The notes under the pieces are model-generated. The model did no database searches and was not told the DNA's origin. It saw nothing but the letters and a program-made list of their open reading frames with translations. The position numbers and the translations under genes are program-made. A DNA stretch of 64,000 nt, taken from Phascolarctobacterium_A succinatutens_B. GTDB taxonomy: Bacteria > Bacillota > Negativicutes > Acidaminococcales > Acidaminococcaceae. This document shows, one piece after another, positions 1 to 8,739 of this stretch; positions within the stretch are counted from its first letter, which is position 1; every line of letters begins with the position of its first letter. The stretch is from positions 1 to 64,000 of the forward strand of contig NZ_CAUDZA010000003.1 in NCBI RefSeq assembly GCF_958453765.1, in the 5' to 3' direction.

Positions 1-61
1 CAATTTCTTCCTTTATCAGACTTCCTACACTTGAAAAGTGCGAACATAAAAATATTTTCAT
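1..61 (-). CDS. N-terminus of a peptidase E (S51)-like protein, cut by the window edge
   Basis: Only the first 20 codons are visible. They read MKIFLCSHFSSVGSLIKEEI and start at an ATG (61-59) preceded by a good ribosome site (AAGGAG, 9 nt upstream). The hydrophobic strand followed by a Ser-rich turn resembles the start of dipeptidase E or class-I glutamine-amidotransferase-like proteins (family S51). That family call rests on one short segment and is tentative. The rest of the gene lies to the left of the window. Confidence 0.5.
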   Translation of the reverse strand, partial: MKIFLCSHFSSVGSLIKEEI

Positions 62-110
62 CAATATTCTCCTTTATAAATTCCGATATGTTGCTCAATT
101 TCGTATTCAA

Positions 111-119
111 ATTATATCA
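111..119 (-). promoter_or_regulatory. Extended -10 promoter for the gene at 1-61
   Basis: On the minus strand TATAAT (116-111) is preceded by TGa, giving an extended -10 element about 50 nt upstream of the start codon at 61. No convincing -35 hexamer is seen at 17 bp. Confidence 0.45.
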
Positions 120-137
120 TAAAACTTATGAACAATT

Positions 138-890
138 CTACCGCAAATACTTCAAAAACAGTGTATTAAGCTCATCATACCCATGTCTGCGTTCCTCAGG
201 CAAGCTCCTGATTTTCTCTTTAAGTCGCGGAATTTCCTCTTCAATAAAAGTATTTATTACATCTGCTTTGGGAATAAATTGCAGCTCGGGCACTTCCATC
301 TTAATGCGCAAAAGCTCCTGCACGGATTCATTAAGATACGCAGGCAAATCGGAGGCCATCAGTTCCGCAAAACGCATCGGTGGCGGAGTGTTAGTCCTAA
401 AAATCCATCTGCAGGCAAGCAGAGGCCGCAAAACATAAAAATATTTTTTAGCTCGCACCATTTCTCCCCGCAGGTACTCCCGATAGTTTCCGTCTGCCAT
501 ATTCAGGTAATGGTAAAGACCGCTCTTCGTTGAAAAATAGTTTTCCATAAGAGGAATAAATTCATGGCTGAAAGCAGTTTCCCTATAAACAACCGGCGAC
601 TTGAACCATTCGAATACCGACGGATTGGAGCGATGCAAAAGCCGTAATGCCTTCTGCAAATCCCAGCCGGTTACATCCAACAAATCGTTGATAGGAAATT
701 CAAGCACATCCCGCGTCTGTTCTAATTTTAAATAATAATTTTTTGGGCGCACATAGATAAAACGCACATCAAAATCGCTGTCCGGTGATTCAAAGCCCCA
801 CGCACGGCTGCCGGATTCAACCGCGTGAAGAATCGTAATATTTTCCTGTTGTTCTATCTGCTTTAGCTTTTCAATGATTACTTCCCGCAT
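138..890 (-). CDS. DNA polymerase beta-like nucleotidyltransferase (RlaP/YcgL type)
   Basis: A 250-residue soluble protein. Near residue 25 it has the nucleotidyltransferase signature ESGSRAWGFESPDSDFDVRF, in which GSxAxG plus the DxD pair bind metal and NTP. This matches the predicted nucleotidyltransferase family linked in other genomes to RNA repair (RlaP). No ligase or RNA-repair partner is seen here, so the substrate is unknown. Two GTG codons (899, 896) and an ATG (890) are possible starts. I prefer the ATG because the GAGG ribosome site lies 10 nt before it and only 1-4 nt before the GTGs. It ends before the divergent start at 1-61 and appears to be a single-gene unit. Confidence 0.75.
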   Translation of the reverse strand: MREVIIEKLKQIEQQENITILHAVESGSRAWGFESPDSDFDVRFIYVRPKNYYLKLEQTRDVLEFPINDLLDVTGWDLQKALRLLHRSNPSVFEWFKSPVVYRETAFSHEFIPLMENYFSTKSGLYHYLNMADGNYREYLRGEMVRAKKYFYVLRPLLACRWIFRTNTPPPMRFAELMASDLPAYLNESVQELLRIKMEVPELQFIPKADVINTFIEEEIPRLKEKIRSLPEERRHGYDELNTLFLKYLR

Positions 891-993
891 TGCCACCACA
901 CCTCGCCATCAATTATCTTTAACAGTATTTTACAATACGGACTCCAAAAAATCATTGAAAAAAATTTGCGCGTTTATTTTTTCTGTCATTTCT

Positions 994-1797
994 TTACCAC
1001 TCCAAGGTCAGGCCAACACCGACCTCCTTCACAGTCAGCTCCTTATGCAAAGCAAACTTCGCCGCCAGATTTGTACAATGGCAGGGATAGATATTTCCCT
1101 CAACATTTTGCTTCAGATAATCTGCTGTCGCTAAGGTCTGCTGCGAATTACCGCTGAAAAGATGCAAGCCACCGATAATGCTCTTAATCACATTGCAGCC
1201 TGTTACCTTTTTGGCATATTCAGCAATATTGCAAATACCTGCATGCGAGCAACCGGTTATTATGTAAATCCCGTCCTTCTTCTTGTAGACCAGCGCCGAA
1301 TCATCCAGCACATAATCATCATGCCAGCCGTCAGTCAGGCAATGCTCTCCCACAGGCTTTTTATTTTCAAAGTCATTCACTCTGGGAATCTCACCTAAAA
1401 ACACAAACTGCTCATCAAGCCACAGAGGCTCTTTTGTCAGCTTAAAAATAAACCTTTCCTGAAGATAAGCCTCCGAAACGGGAAGCGAAATACTCAGGCC
1501 TTCTGCTCTTTTTGACTCCATAATTCCGAGATGAGCTACAAGCAAAGGCTTTTTATGCAACTTGGGATAAAAAGCCAAACCGCCGGTATGATCATTATGC
1601 CCATGCGAAATGATTACAGCATCAAGATTTTCAAGGTCTATCCCCAGCTTTGCGGCATTTTTCAAATACACATCGCTATAACCTGTATCAAAAAGATATT
1701 TTTTCTCACCGTTTTCTATATATATACTTAAAGCGGGCTCGGCAAGATAATATTGATCAATGTAGGTGTTGTTATCTGCAAGGACTACCAGTTTCAT
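994..1797 (-). CDS. MBL-fold metallo-hydrolase
   Basis: A cytoplasmic metallo-beta-lactamase-fold protein of about 267 residues. The metal-binding motif HGHNDH (HxHxDH, in VIISHGHNDHTGG) lies near residue 65, with later His residues (GCSHAG, GGLHLF, YPCHCT) completing the di-metal site. Its length and the C-terminal H motifs fit the group annotated as 7,8-dihydropterin-6-yl-methyl-aminobenzene 5'-phosphate synthase-like hydrolases. The true substrate cannot be told. An upstream ATG at 1803 is only 1 nt from the GGAG site, whereas the ATG at 1797 has a 7-nt spacer, so 1797 is taken as the start. Confidence 0.8.
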   Translation of the reverse strand: MKLVVLADNNTYIDQYYLAEPALSIYIENGEKKYLFDTGYSDVYLKNAAKLGIDLENLDAVIISHGHNDHTGGLAFYPKLHKKPLLVAHLGIMESKRAEGLSISLPVSEAYLQERFIFKLTKEPLWLDEQFVFLGEIPRVNDFENKKPVGEHCLTDGWHDDYVLDDSALVYKKKDGIYIITGCSHAGICNIAEYAKKVTGCNVIKSIIGGLHLFSGNSQQTLATADYLKQNVEGNIYPCHCTNLAAKFALHKELTVKEVGVGLTLEW

Positions 1798-1952
1798 TAG
1801 CATTCTCCTTCTTTTTTATTGTTTTAATTATACCATGCTCGTATAAATCATAACACCTATATTAAAAGAAAGCCCGCCCCTGTACTGTGAAAGCATAAGG
1901 ACGGATTTTAGTTTATCATGATATTAGCCATCTGTACACTTTCCGGCAAATC

Positions 1953-2669
1953 TTATTCTTCATCTTCTGCCAGCATACGATAGCCTACACCAAGCTCATT
2001 AACGATATAGCGCTTTTCTCCCGGGGTCACACCCATTTTTTTCCTGATATTTTTCATATTTACCTGTAGCTTTTTGACGCTCCCATAATCAGAATAACCC
2101 CATACTGCTTGGATTATGGCAGCATAAGTCAGCACCTTTCCCGCATGGATGGAGAGGAAAGTCAAAATATTATATTCCGTCTGTGTCAGTTCGATGTCCT
2201 TTCCATCGACCAAAACCTGCCTTTTATCGTAATCAATCATCAAATCTTGAAATTGAAATTTTCCGATGTGATTACCATCGTTTTTCTCACTGTAACGATG
2301 ACTGCGAAGCACTGCACGGATACGAGCCATCAGTTCCTCAGTTCCAAACGGCTTGGTAATATAATCATTCGCACCAAGGTCCAGAGCCTCCACCTTGTCC
2401 ATTTCGCTTGAACGGGCAGAAAGAACAATAATGGGAACAGTATCTGTTTCTCTGATATCCCGAATCAAGCTCAAGCCATCACGGTCCGGCAACCCGAGAT
2501 CCAGAACAATGAGATCCGGATGATAAGAAGCGTACATCATCATGCCGAGCGCACATGTTTCTGCACAGATTACCTGATAATCACTTATTTCCAAGTTGGC
2601 TTTGATGAAACTTAGAATATTTGCTTCATCTTCTACAATTAGAATTTTGAATTTATTATTGCTCATCAT
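1953..2669 (-). CDS. OmpR/KdpE-family response regulator
   Basis: A DNA-binding response regulator of 238 residues. The receiver domain (about residues 6-120) has the acidic pair in IVEDEAN, the phospho-acceptor Asp in LIVLDLGLPDRDG, and the conserved Lys in YITKPFG. A winged-helix domain (about 140-235) ends in the typical KKMGVTPGEKRYIVNELGVG-type wing. A start at 2765 would add an N-terminus read out of frame from the kinase gene. The ATG pair at 2669/2666 follows a GAGGG site and overlaps the kinase 3' end by about 14 nt, implying translational coupling. The partner kinase and the divergent potassium-uptake genes suggest control of K+ or turgor genes, by analogy with KdpE. Confidence 0.85.
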   Translation of the reverse strand: MMSNNKFKILIVEDEANILSFIKANLEISDYQVICAETCALGMMMYASYHPDLIVLDLGLPDRDGLSLIRDIRETDTVPIIVLSARSSEMDKVEALDLGANDYITKPFGTEELMARIRAVLRSHRYSEKNDGNHIGKFQFQDLMIDYDKRQVLVDGKDIELTQTEYNILTFLSIHAGKVLTYAAIIQAVWGYSDYGSVKKLQVNMKNIRKKMGVTPGEKRYIVNELGVGYRMLAEDEE

Positions 2670-3714
2670 CGCACCCTCTTGCCAAAGAAAAGCGGAATAC
2701 AGCACCGCCGCCCTTCCGATTTTCCACAAAAATCTCGCTGCCATGCGCCTTAATAATAGCAGCACAAACCGAAATACCGATGCCCATATTACTGCGCGTT
2801 CCGTCTATCGGTGCTGCAGACTTTTTATAGCATCCGGTAAAAATTTTATCCAAAATCTCCTCCGGAATACCGCATCCGTTGTCGGCAACTTCAAATACGG
2901 CCTTATCTCCTGCAAGGGAAACCGACAGCTTCAGCTCTGTCATACCTTTCGCATGAAACACAGCATTTTCCAAAAAGTTCAGCAACACCTGCTCGATAAG
3001 GATAGAATCCATAGGAATATCCACAAAGTCGGCCGGTATCTGCGTAATCACCTTCTGATTCGGGTGTTTTTTGGCGAATTTCATCAGAACTGAGTCAATC
3101 AGCTCATCTAAAACGATTGGCGTTTTCACAATCTTGACCTTTGCTCCGTCGATTCTTGTAACAGCCAACAGGTTTTCAACCATACGGATAAGCCATTCAC
3201 TATCCTCTTGAATTTCTCCCAACAGCTTTAGCTGCTGTCCTTCCGAAAGTGCATCCTTCTTGGAAATCAGCGTAGAAGCTGAGCCGTATATTGATGTAAG
3301 AGGCGTACGCAAATCATGAGAGATTGCCCGCAACAGATTTCCCCGCATCCTCTCCTTTTCGCTTTCTGCCCGCAAATTCTCCTGATCACGTATCCTACTG
3401 TTCAACGTACTGGTGGAAACGGCAACAAGCAGCATAATTATAGCGGATAATATACTTTCTTCTACGAAAAAATCCAAAGTATAATAAGGATAAGTAAAGG
3501 CAAAATTTACGGCAAATACGCTTAAGAAAGCAGAAATAATACCATAGCAATACCCGTGCGTTTTCAGCGATATCAGAAAAACGCCGAATACAAAAATCAT
3601 AGGAACTAGCGTTTGCGTTGTAAAGAGCTTCCGAATCAGAAGATTAATGGCAAAAGCGCCGAAAAAAACGCAGACTGAAAACAAAATATCTTCTTTTCGT
3701 TGTTGATGCTTCAT
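2656..3714 (-). CDS. KdpD-like sensor histidine kinase (short form)
   Basis: A membrane sensor kinase of 352 residues. About four N-terminal hydrophobic segments (residues 10-110; DUF4118-like) precede a HisKA domain with the phospho-acceptor His in AISHDLRTPLTS. The HATPase domain carries the N box (LLNFLENAVFH), G1 (DNGCGIP) and G2 (GIGISV). It resembles the C-terminal half of KdpD and lacks the N-terminal KdpD and USP domains, so it is about 550 residues shorter than full KdpD. The start at 3714 follows an AGGAG site, and ORF sequence further upstream looks non-coding. It lies divergent from trkH-trkA. A K+ or osmotic input is inferred from that context. Confidence 0.82.
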   Translation of the reverse strand: MKHQQRKEDILFSVCVFFGAFAINLLIRKLFTTQTLVPMIFVFGVFLISLKTHGYCYGIISAFLSVFAVNFAFTYPYYTLDFFVEESILSAIIMLLVAVSTSTLNSRIRDQENLRAESEKERMRGNLLRAISHDLRTPLTSIYGSASTLISKKDALSEGQQLKLLGEIQEDSEWLIRMVENLLAVTRIDGAKVKIVKTPIVLDELIDSVLMKFAKKHPNQKVITQIPADFVDIPMDSILIEQVLLNFLENAVFHAKGMTELKLSVSLAGDKAVFEVADNGCGIPEEILDKIFTGCYKKSAAPIDGTRSNMGIGISVCAAIIKAHGSEIFVENRKGGGAVFRFSLARGCDDEQ

Positions 3715-3938
3715 AATGCTTCTCCTAATTATTTTTACAACTTCATTATACTTCACGAACAAAAGCGCTTCAAGATTTATCACAAGATACTGATGCTCTA
3801 CGATCGTTTCTTTACCAAATCTACACCGAAAAAATGCTATGATAGGAACAAGCAAAGCAGTGTTCAATATACGGCTTTTACATTGTGTCCGCAACAAGCA
3901 CAATGAATGTATAAACAGATTAACAAGAAGGTGTAGCT

Positions 3939-5279
3939 ATGTCAGAAGAAATGATTAGCAGAAGATTTCAGCTTTCATCTTTTCAAATTATCATATTAGG
4001 TTTTGCGGGAGTAATCCTGCTGGGTGCATTACTGCTGATGCTGCCGATTGCTACGCAGGAAGGCTGCACAACTCCATTTAACGAAGCGCTTTTTACCGCA
4101 ACCTCCGCAGTTTGTGTAACCGGTCTTGTAATACATGATACCGGCAGCTACTGGTCGGCCTTTGGTCAGACAATCATTCTGACGCTGATACAGATTGGCG
4201 GTCTTGGTGTTGTCACTGTAGCGGCATCATTTGCACTTCTGTCCAGGCGAAGAATATCTTTGATGCAGCGCACCACCCTTCAGGACGCAATATCAGCGCC
4301 AAATGTAGGCGGTATCGTCCGGCTTACGAAGTTTATCCTGTGGGGAACATTTTTGATTGAACTGATTGGTGCACTTGCCATGCTGCCAGTGTTCTGCCAC
4401 GACTATGGCTGGCACGGTATTTGGCTGGCAACCTTTCACTCTATTTCGGCCTTCTGCAATGCAGGCTTTGATATTTTGGGAACCGCAAACAATCTGTATC
4501 CATCTCTTACCGGTTACACGCAGAATCCTATGATAAATATAACGATTATGCTGCTTATCATAATTGGCGGTATCGGTTTTTTGACCTGGGAGGACATTTG
4601 TGAAAACAAGCTGCAGTTCCGACGCTACAGAATGCAAAGTAAAGTAATCCTTATCTCGACGGTTATCCTGATTGTCTTTCCGGCAATTTTTTTCTTCTTT
4701 GCTGATTTTGCTGCTCTCCCCATAGAAGCACGGCTTCAGGCTTCCCTGTTCCAGTCGGTTACAACAAGAACAGCGGGCTTCAATACGGTAAATTTATCTG
4801 CTATGTCCAGCTCGTCGCAAGGCATTATGATACTTTTGATGCTGATTGGCGGTTCACCGGGCTCAACAGCCGGTGGTATGAAAACGACAACCTTTGCCGT
4901 CCTGCTTGCCAACATTGTTGCGACCTATCGCCAACAGGACAGTGCCCATTTTTTTGATCGCAGAGTCGATTACAATGTAATCAAGCTTGCCTCTACTATC
5001 CTCACCATGTATATTGCACTATTTTTTTGGGGAGGAATTTTTATCAGTGCCTATGAGGACCTGCCACTGTCATCCTGCTTATATGAAACAGCATCGGCAT
5101 TGGGAACAGTCGGACTGACGTTGGGAATTACACCGCAGCTGCATGTACCCTCACAACTGATACTGATTTTACTTATGTATCTTGGCAGAGTAGGCAGCCT
5201 TACGCTCATGTACGCAGCATTATCCGGCAAAAAAGCAGTTAACTCAAAACTGCCGATGGAAAAAATCACTATTGGCTAA
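3939..5279 (+). CDS. TrkH/KtrB-family potassium channel subunit
   Basis: A K+-translocating membrane subunit of 446 residues. The four pseudo-repeated pore loops of the TrkH/KtrB superfamily are visible: TSAVCVTGL (about residue 55), SAFCNAGF (about 175), TTRTAGFN (about 275) and SALGTVGL (about 385). Each repeat has its filter glycine. Long hydrophobic helices flank them. It is followed 20 nt downstream by the RCK-domain subunit at 5300, so the two form a Ktr/Trk uptake complex at the inner membrane. At 446 residues it is nearer KtrB in length than E. coli TrkH. The divergent two-component system at 1953-3714 is a plausible regulator. Confidence 0.9.
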   Translation: MSEEMISRRFQLSSFQIIILGFAGVILLGALLLMLPIATQEGCTTPFNEALFTATSAVCVTGLVIHDTGSYWSAFGQTIILTLIQIGGLGVVTVAASFALLSRRRISLMQRTTLQDAISAPNVGGIVRLTKFILWGTFLIELIGALAMLPVFCHDYGWHGIWLATFHSISAFCNAGFDILGTANNLYPSLTGYTQNPMINITIMLLIIIGGIGFLTWEDICENKLQFRRYRMQSKVILISTVILIVFPAIFFFFADFAALPIEARLQASLFQSVTTRTAGFNTVNLSAMSSSSQGIMILLMLIGGSPGSTAGGMKTTTFAVLLANIVATYRQQDSAHFFDRRVDYNVIKLASTILTMYIALFFWGGIFISAYEDLPLSSCLYETASALGTVGLTLGITPQLHVPSQLILILLMYLGRVGSLTLMYAALSGKKAVNSKLPMEKITIG

Positions 5280-5299
5280 ACAAAAGGAGTAGATATCCT

Positions 5300-5947
5300 A
5301 TGAAAAATATTTTACTGATCGGAGCAGGTCATTTCGGGCGGCATATCGCTATACAGCTTTCACAATTAGGGCATCAGGTCATGGCAGTTGATACTGATGA
5401 GGAAAGAATTAACGATGTACTGCCGTTTGTCACCAAAGCACAAATCGGTGACAGCACCAATGCAGAGTTTTTACGTGCTCTCGGCATCGGAAATTTTGAC
5501 GTTTGCTTCGTAACTATCAGCGGTAATTTTCAAAACTCGCTGGAAACTACTTCTCTTTTAAAAGAACTGGGAGCAAAATGTGTAGTATCTCGTGCTGAAC
5601 GCGATGTCCAGGCAAAGTTTCTGCTTCGTAACGGTGCAGACAATGTAGTCTATCCTGAAAAGCAGATGGCTGTATGGGCAGCCAAACGCTACACTGCAGA
5701 CCACATTTTCGATTATATAGAGATTGACAAGCAGCACGCTATTTTTGAAGTAGAGGTGCCCAAAGCATGGGTTGGTAAAAGCATCGGTATGTTGGATGTC
5801 CGCAAAAAGTTTGGCATTAATATTCTTGGCATAAAGCACTTGGGAAAAACTGACGTCTCAATTACGCCCGATACCATATTATCCGACGATATAACAATGC
5901 TGGCATTAGGCGAGTATAATGCACTGCAAAAGTGTTTCCGGATATGA
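5300..5947 (+). CDS. TrkA/KtrA-family RCK regulatory subunit
   Basis: A cytosolic gating subunit of 215 residues with a single RCK unit, which fits KtrA and not the doubled TrkA. The N-terminal Rossmann motif GAGHFGRHIA binds NAD(H) or ATP, with the acidic residue in AVDTDEERI at the end of strand 2. A C-terminal RCK_C segment (about residues 135-215) is present. The ribosome site AAAGGAG precedes the ATG. It is co-transcribed with the channel gene and followed by a strong terminator at 5983-6026. Confidence 0.9.
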   Translation: MKNILLIGAGHFGRHIAIQLSQLGHQVMAVDTDEERINDVLPFVTKAQIGDSTNAEFLRALGIGNFDVCFVTISGNFQNSLETTSLLKELGAKCVVSRAERDVQAKFLLRNGADNVVYPEKQMAVWAAKRYTADHIFDYIEIDKQHAIFEVEVPKAWVGKSIGMLDVRKKFGINILGIKHLGKTDVSITPDTILSDDITMLALGEYNALQKCFRI

Positions 5948-5982
5948 ATAATATTGCTTAAACGCAGAATATTTAAGGCAGC

Positions 5983-6026
5983 AAAAAGGCTGACGCCTTG
6001 CGTAAATGCACAGCGTCAGCCTTTTT
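5983..6026. terminator. Bidirectional intrinsic terminator
   Basis: A perfect 14-bp stem (AAAAAGGCTGACGC at 5983-5996 with its complement at 6013-6026) has T-runs on both strands. It separates the convergent trkA-like gene and the LOG gene. Confidence 0.92.
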
Positions 6027-6044
6027 ATATTCTCATCAACTCTT

Positions 6045-6575
6045 TTATTTCAATAATACCTTAATTTTTTCCAAGCTTTCCGCAAAATATACGCCCTGCT
6101 GCTTTTCCTCTGAAGAAAAACCTTTAAGAATCATCTGCTGCAAAAAATGCTTCACATCATCATAATAACCATCAAGATTATAATAGATACACGGTGCCTG
6201 CAGCTGTCCCAGTGACAGCTTGGACATAATCTCACTGACCTCCTCCAGCGTTCCCACGCCTCCGGGAAAAGCAATAAAGGCATCGCCAAGCTCAATCATC
6301 TTCGTCTTGCGCTCTGCCATATCTTTGGTAACTATCAGCTGCGTCAGTCCCTCATATTGATAGTCTTCATCTATAAAAAATTGCGGCTCCACGCCAATAA
6401 CCTTACCGCCTGCCTGCAGAACGCTTTGTGCCAGCTCTCCCATCAAGCCTGTCTTGGAACCGCCATAAACCAATGTATTACCGCTCGCACCAATCCAGGT
6501 GCCAAGCTCTTTAACTGCAGCCTCAAATTTAGGATCATTGCCTGTCGACGAGGCAAGATATACTGTTATATTCAT
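6045..6575 (-). CDS. LOG-family (TIGR00730) Rossmann-fold protein
   Basis: A 176-residue protein of the LOG family (cytokinin riboside 5'-monophosphate phosphoribohydrolase-like). The hallmark PGGVGTLEE motif is near residue 105, and the nucleotide-binding YGGSKTGLMG is near residue 40. Family members cleave the N-glycosidic bond of nucleoside 5'-monophosphates, and the bacterial physiological role is usually unknown. The start is supported by CGGAGG 8 nt upstream. It is a single-gene unit bounded by terminators. Confidence 0.85.
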   Translation of the reverse strand: MNITVYLASSTGNDPKFEAAVKELGTWIGASGNTLVYGGSKTGLMGELAQSVLQAGGKVIGVEPQFFIDEDYQYEGLTQLIVTKDMAERKTKMIELGDAFIAFPGGVGTLEEVSEIMSKLSLGQLQAPCIYYNLDGYYDDVKHFLQQMILKGFSSEEKQQGVYFAESLEKIKVLLK

Positions 6576-6676
6576 GTTAAGACCTCCGAGTATTGTTTAA
6601 TCTAGTCTACCACCATAAAAATACCCGTGCAAGCAATAAGGAATATTTTTTCTATATAACTTGATGCTGTCATATT

Positions 6677-6727
6677 AAAAAGCTGATACCCGGCAAGTCT
6701 CGCGACCTGCCGTAGTATCAGCTTTTT
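6677..6727. terminator. Bidirectional intrinsic terminator
   Basis: An AAAAAGCTGATAC / GTATCAGCTTTTT stem encloses a second short stem (CGGCAggtc-type). T-runs lie on both strands. It closes the minus-strand gene at 6732-7466. Confidence 0.88.
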
Positions 6728-6731
6728 CTAC

Positions 6732-7466
6732 TTATGAACGTGCACCTAACCATTCAACTCTAAAATATAATCCTCTTGTTTCTCCAGGCAGCGAAGCTCC
6801 TGTCTTATCAAAAGATAATAATTCATACAGGTCAGCAAAATTATAAGGATAATTATTATCACCATAAACTTTAAAAGGTTTATCCTCATCTGAAAAGTAA
6901 ATCTCTAAGCTCCAATCACTACCATCTATAACAGTATAGCCAAAGCGTTTCACATTATACTTAGGCCGCCACTCTCCTATGTTTAGGCCTTTTATTGATT
7001 GTAAAAACAATTCTCTGGAAATCGGCAGTTGATGCCTGCAAGTCTTTCCGGATGGATAAGAGTAGAAGGGATTGTTTATTTTCAAATATGTTCTCTCGCC
7101 CCTAAACCTCACTGTTCTAATTTCAAGACCTAAATTAAAGCTATCAATATTTAAAACTATTTTGTCAATCAAAGGAATCCTTGCAGCAAAATCAGCAGCT
7201 TTCTTCTCTGCTTTTGTAGGCTCATATACGCCACCTGCCTCAGCATACGCTTCTTTAGCTCGATTAAGATATGCACGCGTTGCGCATATCTGCATTTTTT
7301 CATTAGGCCAACAACTTTCCTCTTTGTTATACTTAGGGCTTTCCATCTTACTTTTCAAACTCGCCATTGTTTTTCTTAGATTTTCTATCTCCCGCATAAT
7401 TTCCGGCAAGCTTTTCCCCTTCAGATACCAATCATAATAGTCATCTACAGTAAGCATCATCATCAA
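6732..7466 (-). CDS. Hypothetical protein, coiled-coil N-terminus
   Basis: An unrecognised 244-residue soluble protein. The N-terminus starts with a run of four Met codons. Residues 20-45 are charged and probably helical, and 75-100 are Ala/Lys/Glu-rich. The C-terminal half is rich in aromatic residues (YGDNNYPYNF near residue 205, WSLEIYFSD near 185), suggesting a beta-rich domain. It has no signal peptide or membrane segment. The repeated ATGs make the exact start uncertain by up to three codons. Neighbours give no hint of function. Confidence 0.65.
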   Translation of the reverse strand: MMMMLTVDDYYDWYLKGKSLPEIMREIENLRKTMASLKSKMESPKYNKEESCWPNEKMQICATRAYLNRAKEAYAEAGGVYEPTKAEKKAADFAARIPLIDKIVLNIDSFNLGLEIRTVRFRGERTYLKINNPFYSYPSGKTCRHQLPISRELFLQSIKGLNIGEWRPKYNVKRFGYTVIDGSDWSLEIYFSDEDKPFKVYGDNNYPYNFADLYELLSFDKTGASLPGETRGLYFRVEWLGARS

Positions 7467-7686
7467 GCACCGCCTTTTCCTTAAAATCTGCTTTTGCTAG
7501 TATCCGTAAATTCAATTTTCTATGGTTATCAGCAGGATTTTTCCTCAGGTACAAGTATATTATAAACCATGAGTACGTCAGAATCTGTCTATCTGCAAAA
7601 GAAGATGTTAGGCATGCCAGATAAACTGTTTAACTAAAGAGAGATTACTGTGAAGCAGCACCATTCTGATATACCGAAATTGTTCT

Positions 7687-8463
7687 CTACCCTAACGCAA
7701 CATCCAGCACCATCATAACACTAAATCCCACGGCAAAGAAAATCGTGCCGATATTGGAATGCTCTCCCTGCGACATTTCAGGAATCAGCTCCTCTACAAC
7801 AACATAAAGCATCGCACCGGCAGCAAAGCTCAAAAGATACGGCAGGACCGGTATTACAAGCTGAGCAGCAAGTATCGTCAGCACTGCACCGACTGGTTCC
7901 ACAACACCGGAAAGCACACCGCCCCAAAACGCTCTGTTCTTAGTCTCTCCCTCTGCGCGAAGCGGCATAGAAATAATCGCACCCTCCGGAAAGTTTTGAA
8001 TAGCAATACCGATGGACAAGGCAAGCGCCCCTGCTGCCGTAATTGGCGTATTCCCCGCCAGAAAGCCGGCATACATAACACCAACTGCCATTCCCTCAGG
8101 TATATTGTGCAGCGTGACTGCCAAAACCATCATCGCAGTGCGGCTCAAATTGCTTTTGGGGCCTTCCGTCTGTTCACTTCCCACATGCAGATGGGGAATC
8201 AAGTGGTCAAGCATGAGTAAAAATAATATACCAATCCAAAAGCCGATAAACGCAGGGAGAAAGGACAGCCTTCCCATGCTTTCGGATTGCTCGATAGCAG
8301 GAATCAGCAGGCTCCAGATAGACGCTGCAACCATTACACCGGCAGCAAAGCCCGCAAGCGAGCGCTGCACCATATCGCTAAGCGATTTTTTCATAAAGAA
8401 CACACACGCCGAACCGAGTGTTGTTCCGATAAATGGAATAAGAATTCCCATGAAAGTCTCCAT
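7687..8463 (-). CDS. ZIP-family divalent metal transporter
   Basis: An integral membrane protein of 258 residues with about eight hydrophobic segments. Helix 4 carries the ZIP metal-site motif HNIPEGMAVG (about residue 120) and helix 5 the partner EGAII (about residue 160). A His-containing loop (LDHLIPHLHVG) lies between helices 3 and 4. This matches the GufA/ZupT subfamily importing Zn2+ or related cations. Two starts are possible (8463, or 8451 with a GGAG 6 nt upstream). It is monocistronic. Confidence 0.88.
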   Translation of the reverse strand: METFMGILIPFIGTTLGSACVFFMKKSLSDMVQRSLAGFAAGVMVAASIWSLLIPAIEQSESMGRLSFLPAFIGFWIGILFLLMLDHLIPHLHVGSEQTEGPKSNLSRTAMMVLAVTLHNIPEGMAVGVMYAGFLAGNTPITAAGALALSIGIAIQNFPEGAIISMPLRAEGETKNRAFWGGVLSGVVEPVGAVLTILAAQLVIPVLPYLLSFAAGAMLYVVVEELIPEMSQGEHSNIGTIFFAVGFSVMMVLDVALG

Positions 8464-8724
8464 TACTTCACCATCCTTATATAAAAGTTTATTTCGTTAA
8501 TTTAATTATACTACAATGGTAGGAATTATGATACCTAAAACGAAGATTTCTTTGTGGTTATATCACCTACTTTTATGCGGCGGAGTTAATACTGCATGTG
8601 AAATCAGCAACAGCAACAAACTGCAGGAAGCATATTCGAACTAAAGGACTTAATCAATCCCCCTCATACCAAGCAGCAAGAAATCAACGCGCACCTTTTT
8701 TTCCACGATTACTTCATTATTATA

Positions 8725-8733
8725 TGTTATACT
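8725..8733 (+). promoter_or_regulatory. Candidate extended -10 promoter of the structured RNA
   Basis: TATACT (8728-8733) is preceded by TGt, an extended -10. It would start transcription near 8740, about 35 nt before the RNA's closing helix. No good -35 is seen. The TTGACA at 8776-8781 has no -10 at the right distance and is instead part of the helix. The stretch 8464-8724 shows nothing else that I can support. Confidence 0.4.
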
Positions 8734-8739
8734 TTGTTC

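Noticed and set aside
3715..3938. c-di-AMP (ydaO) riboswitch before the Trk genes
   Set aside because: The 224-bp gap lacks the ydaO conserved motifs and strong stems.
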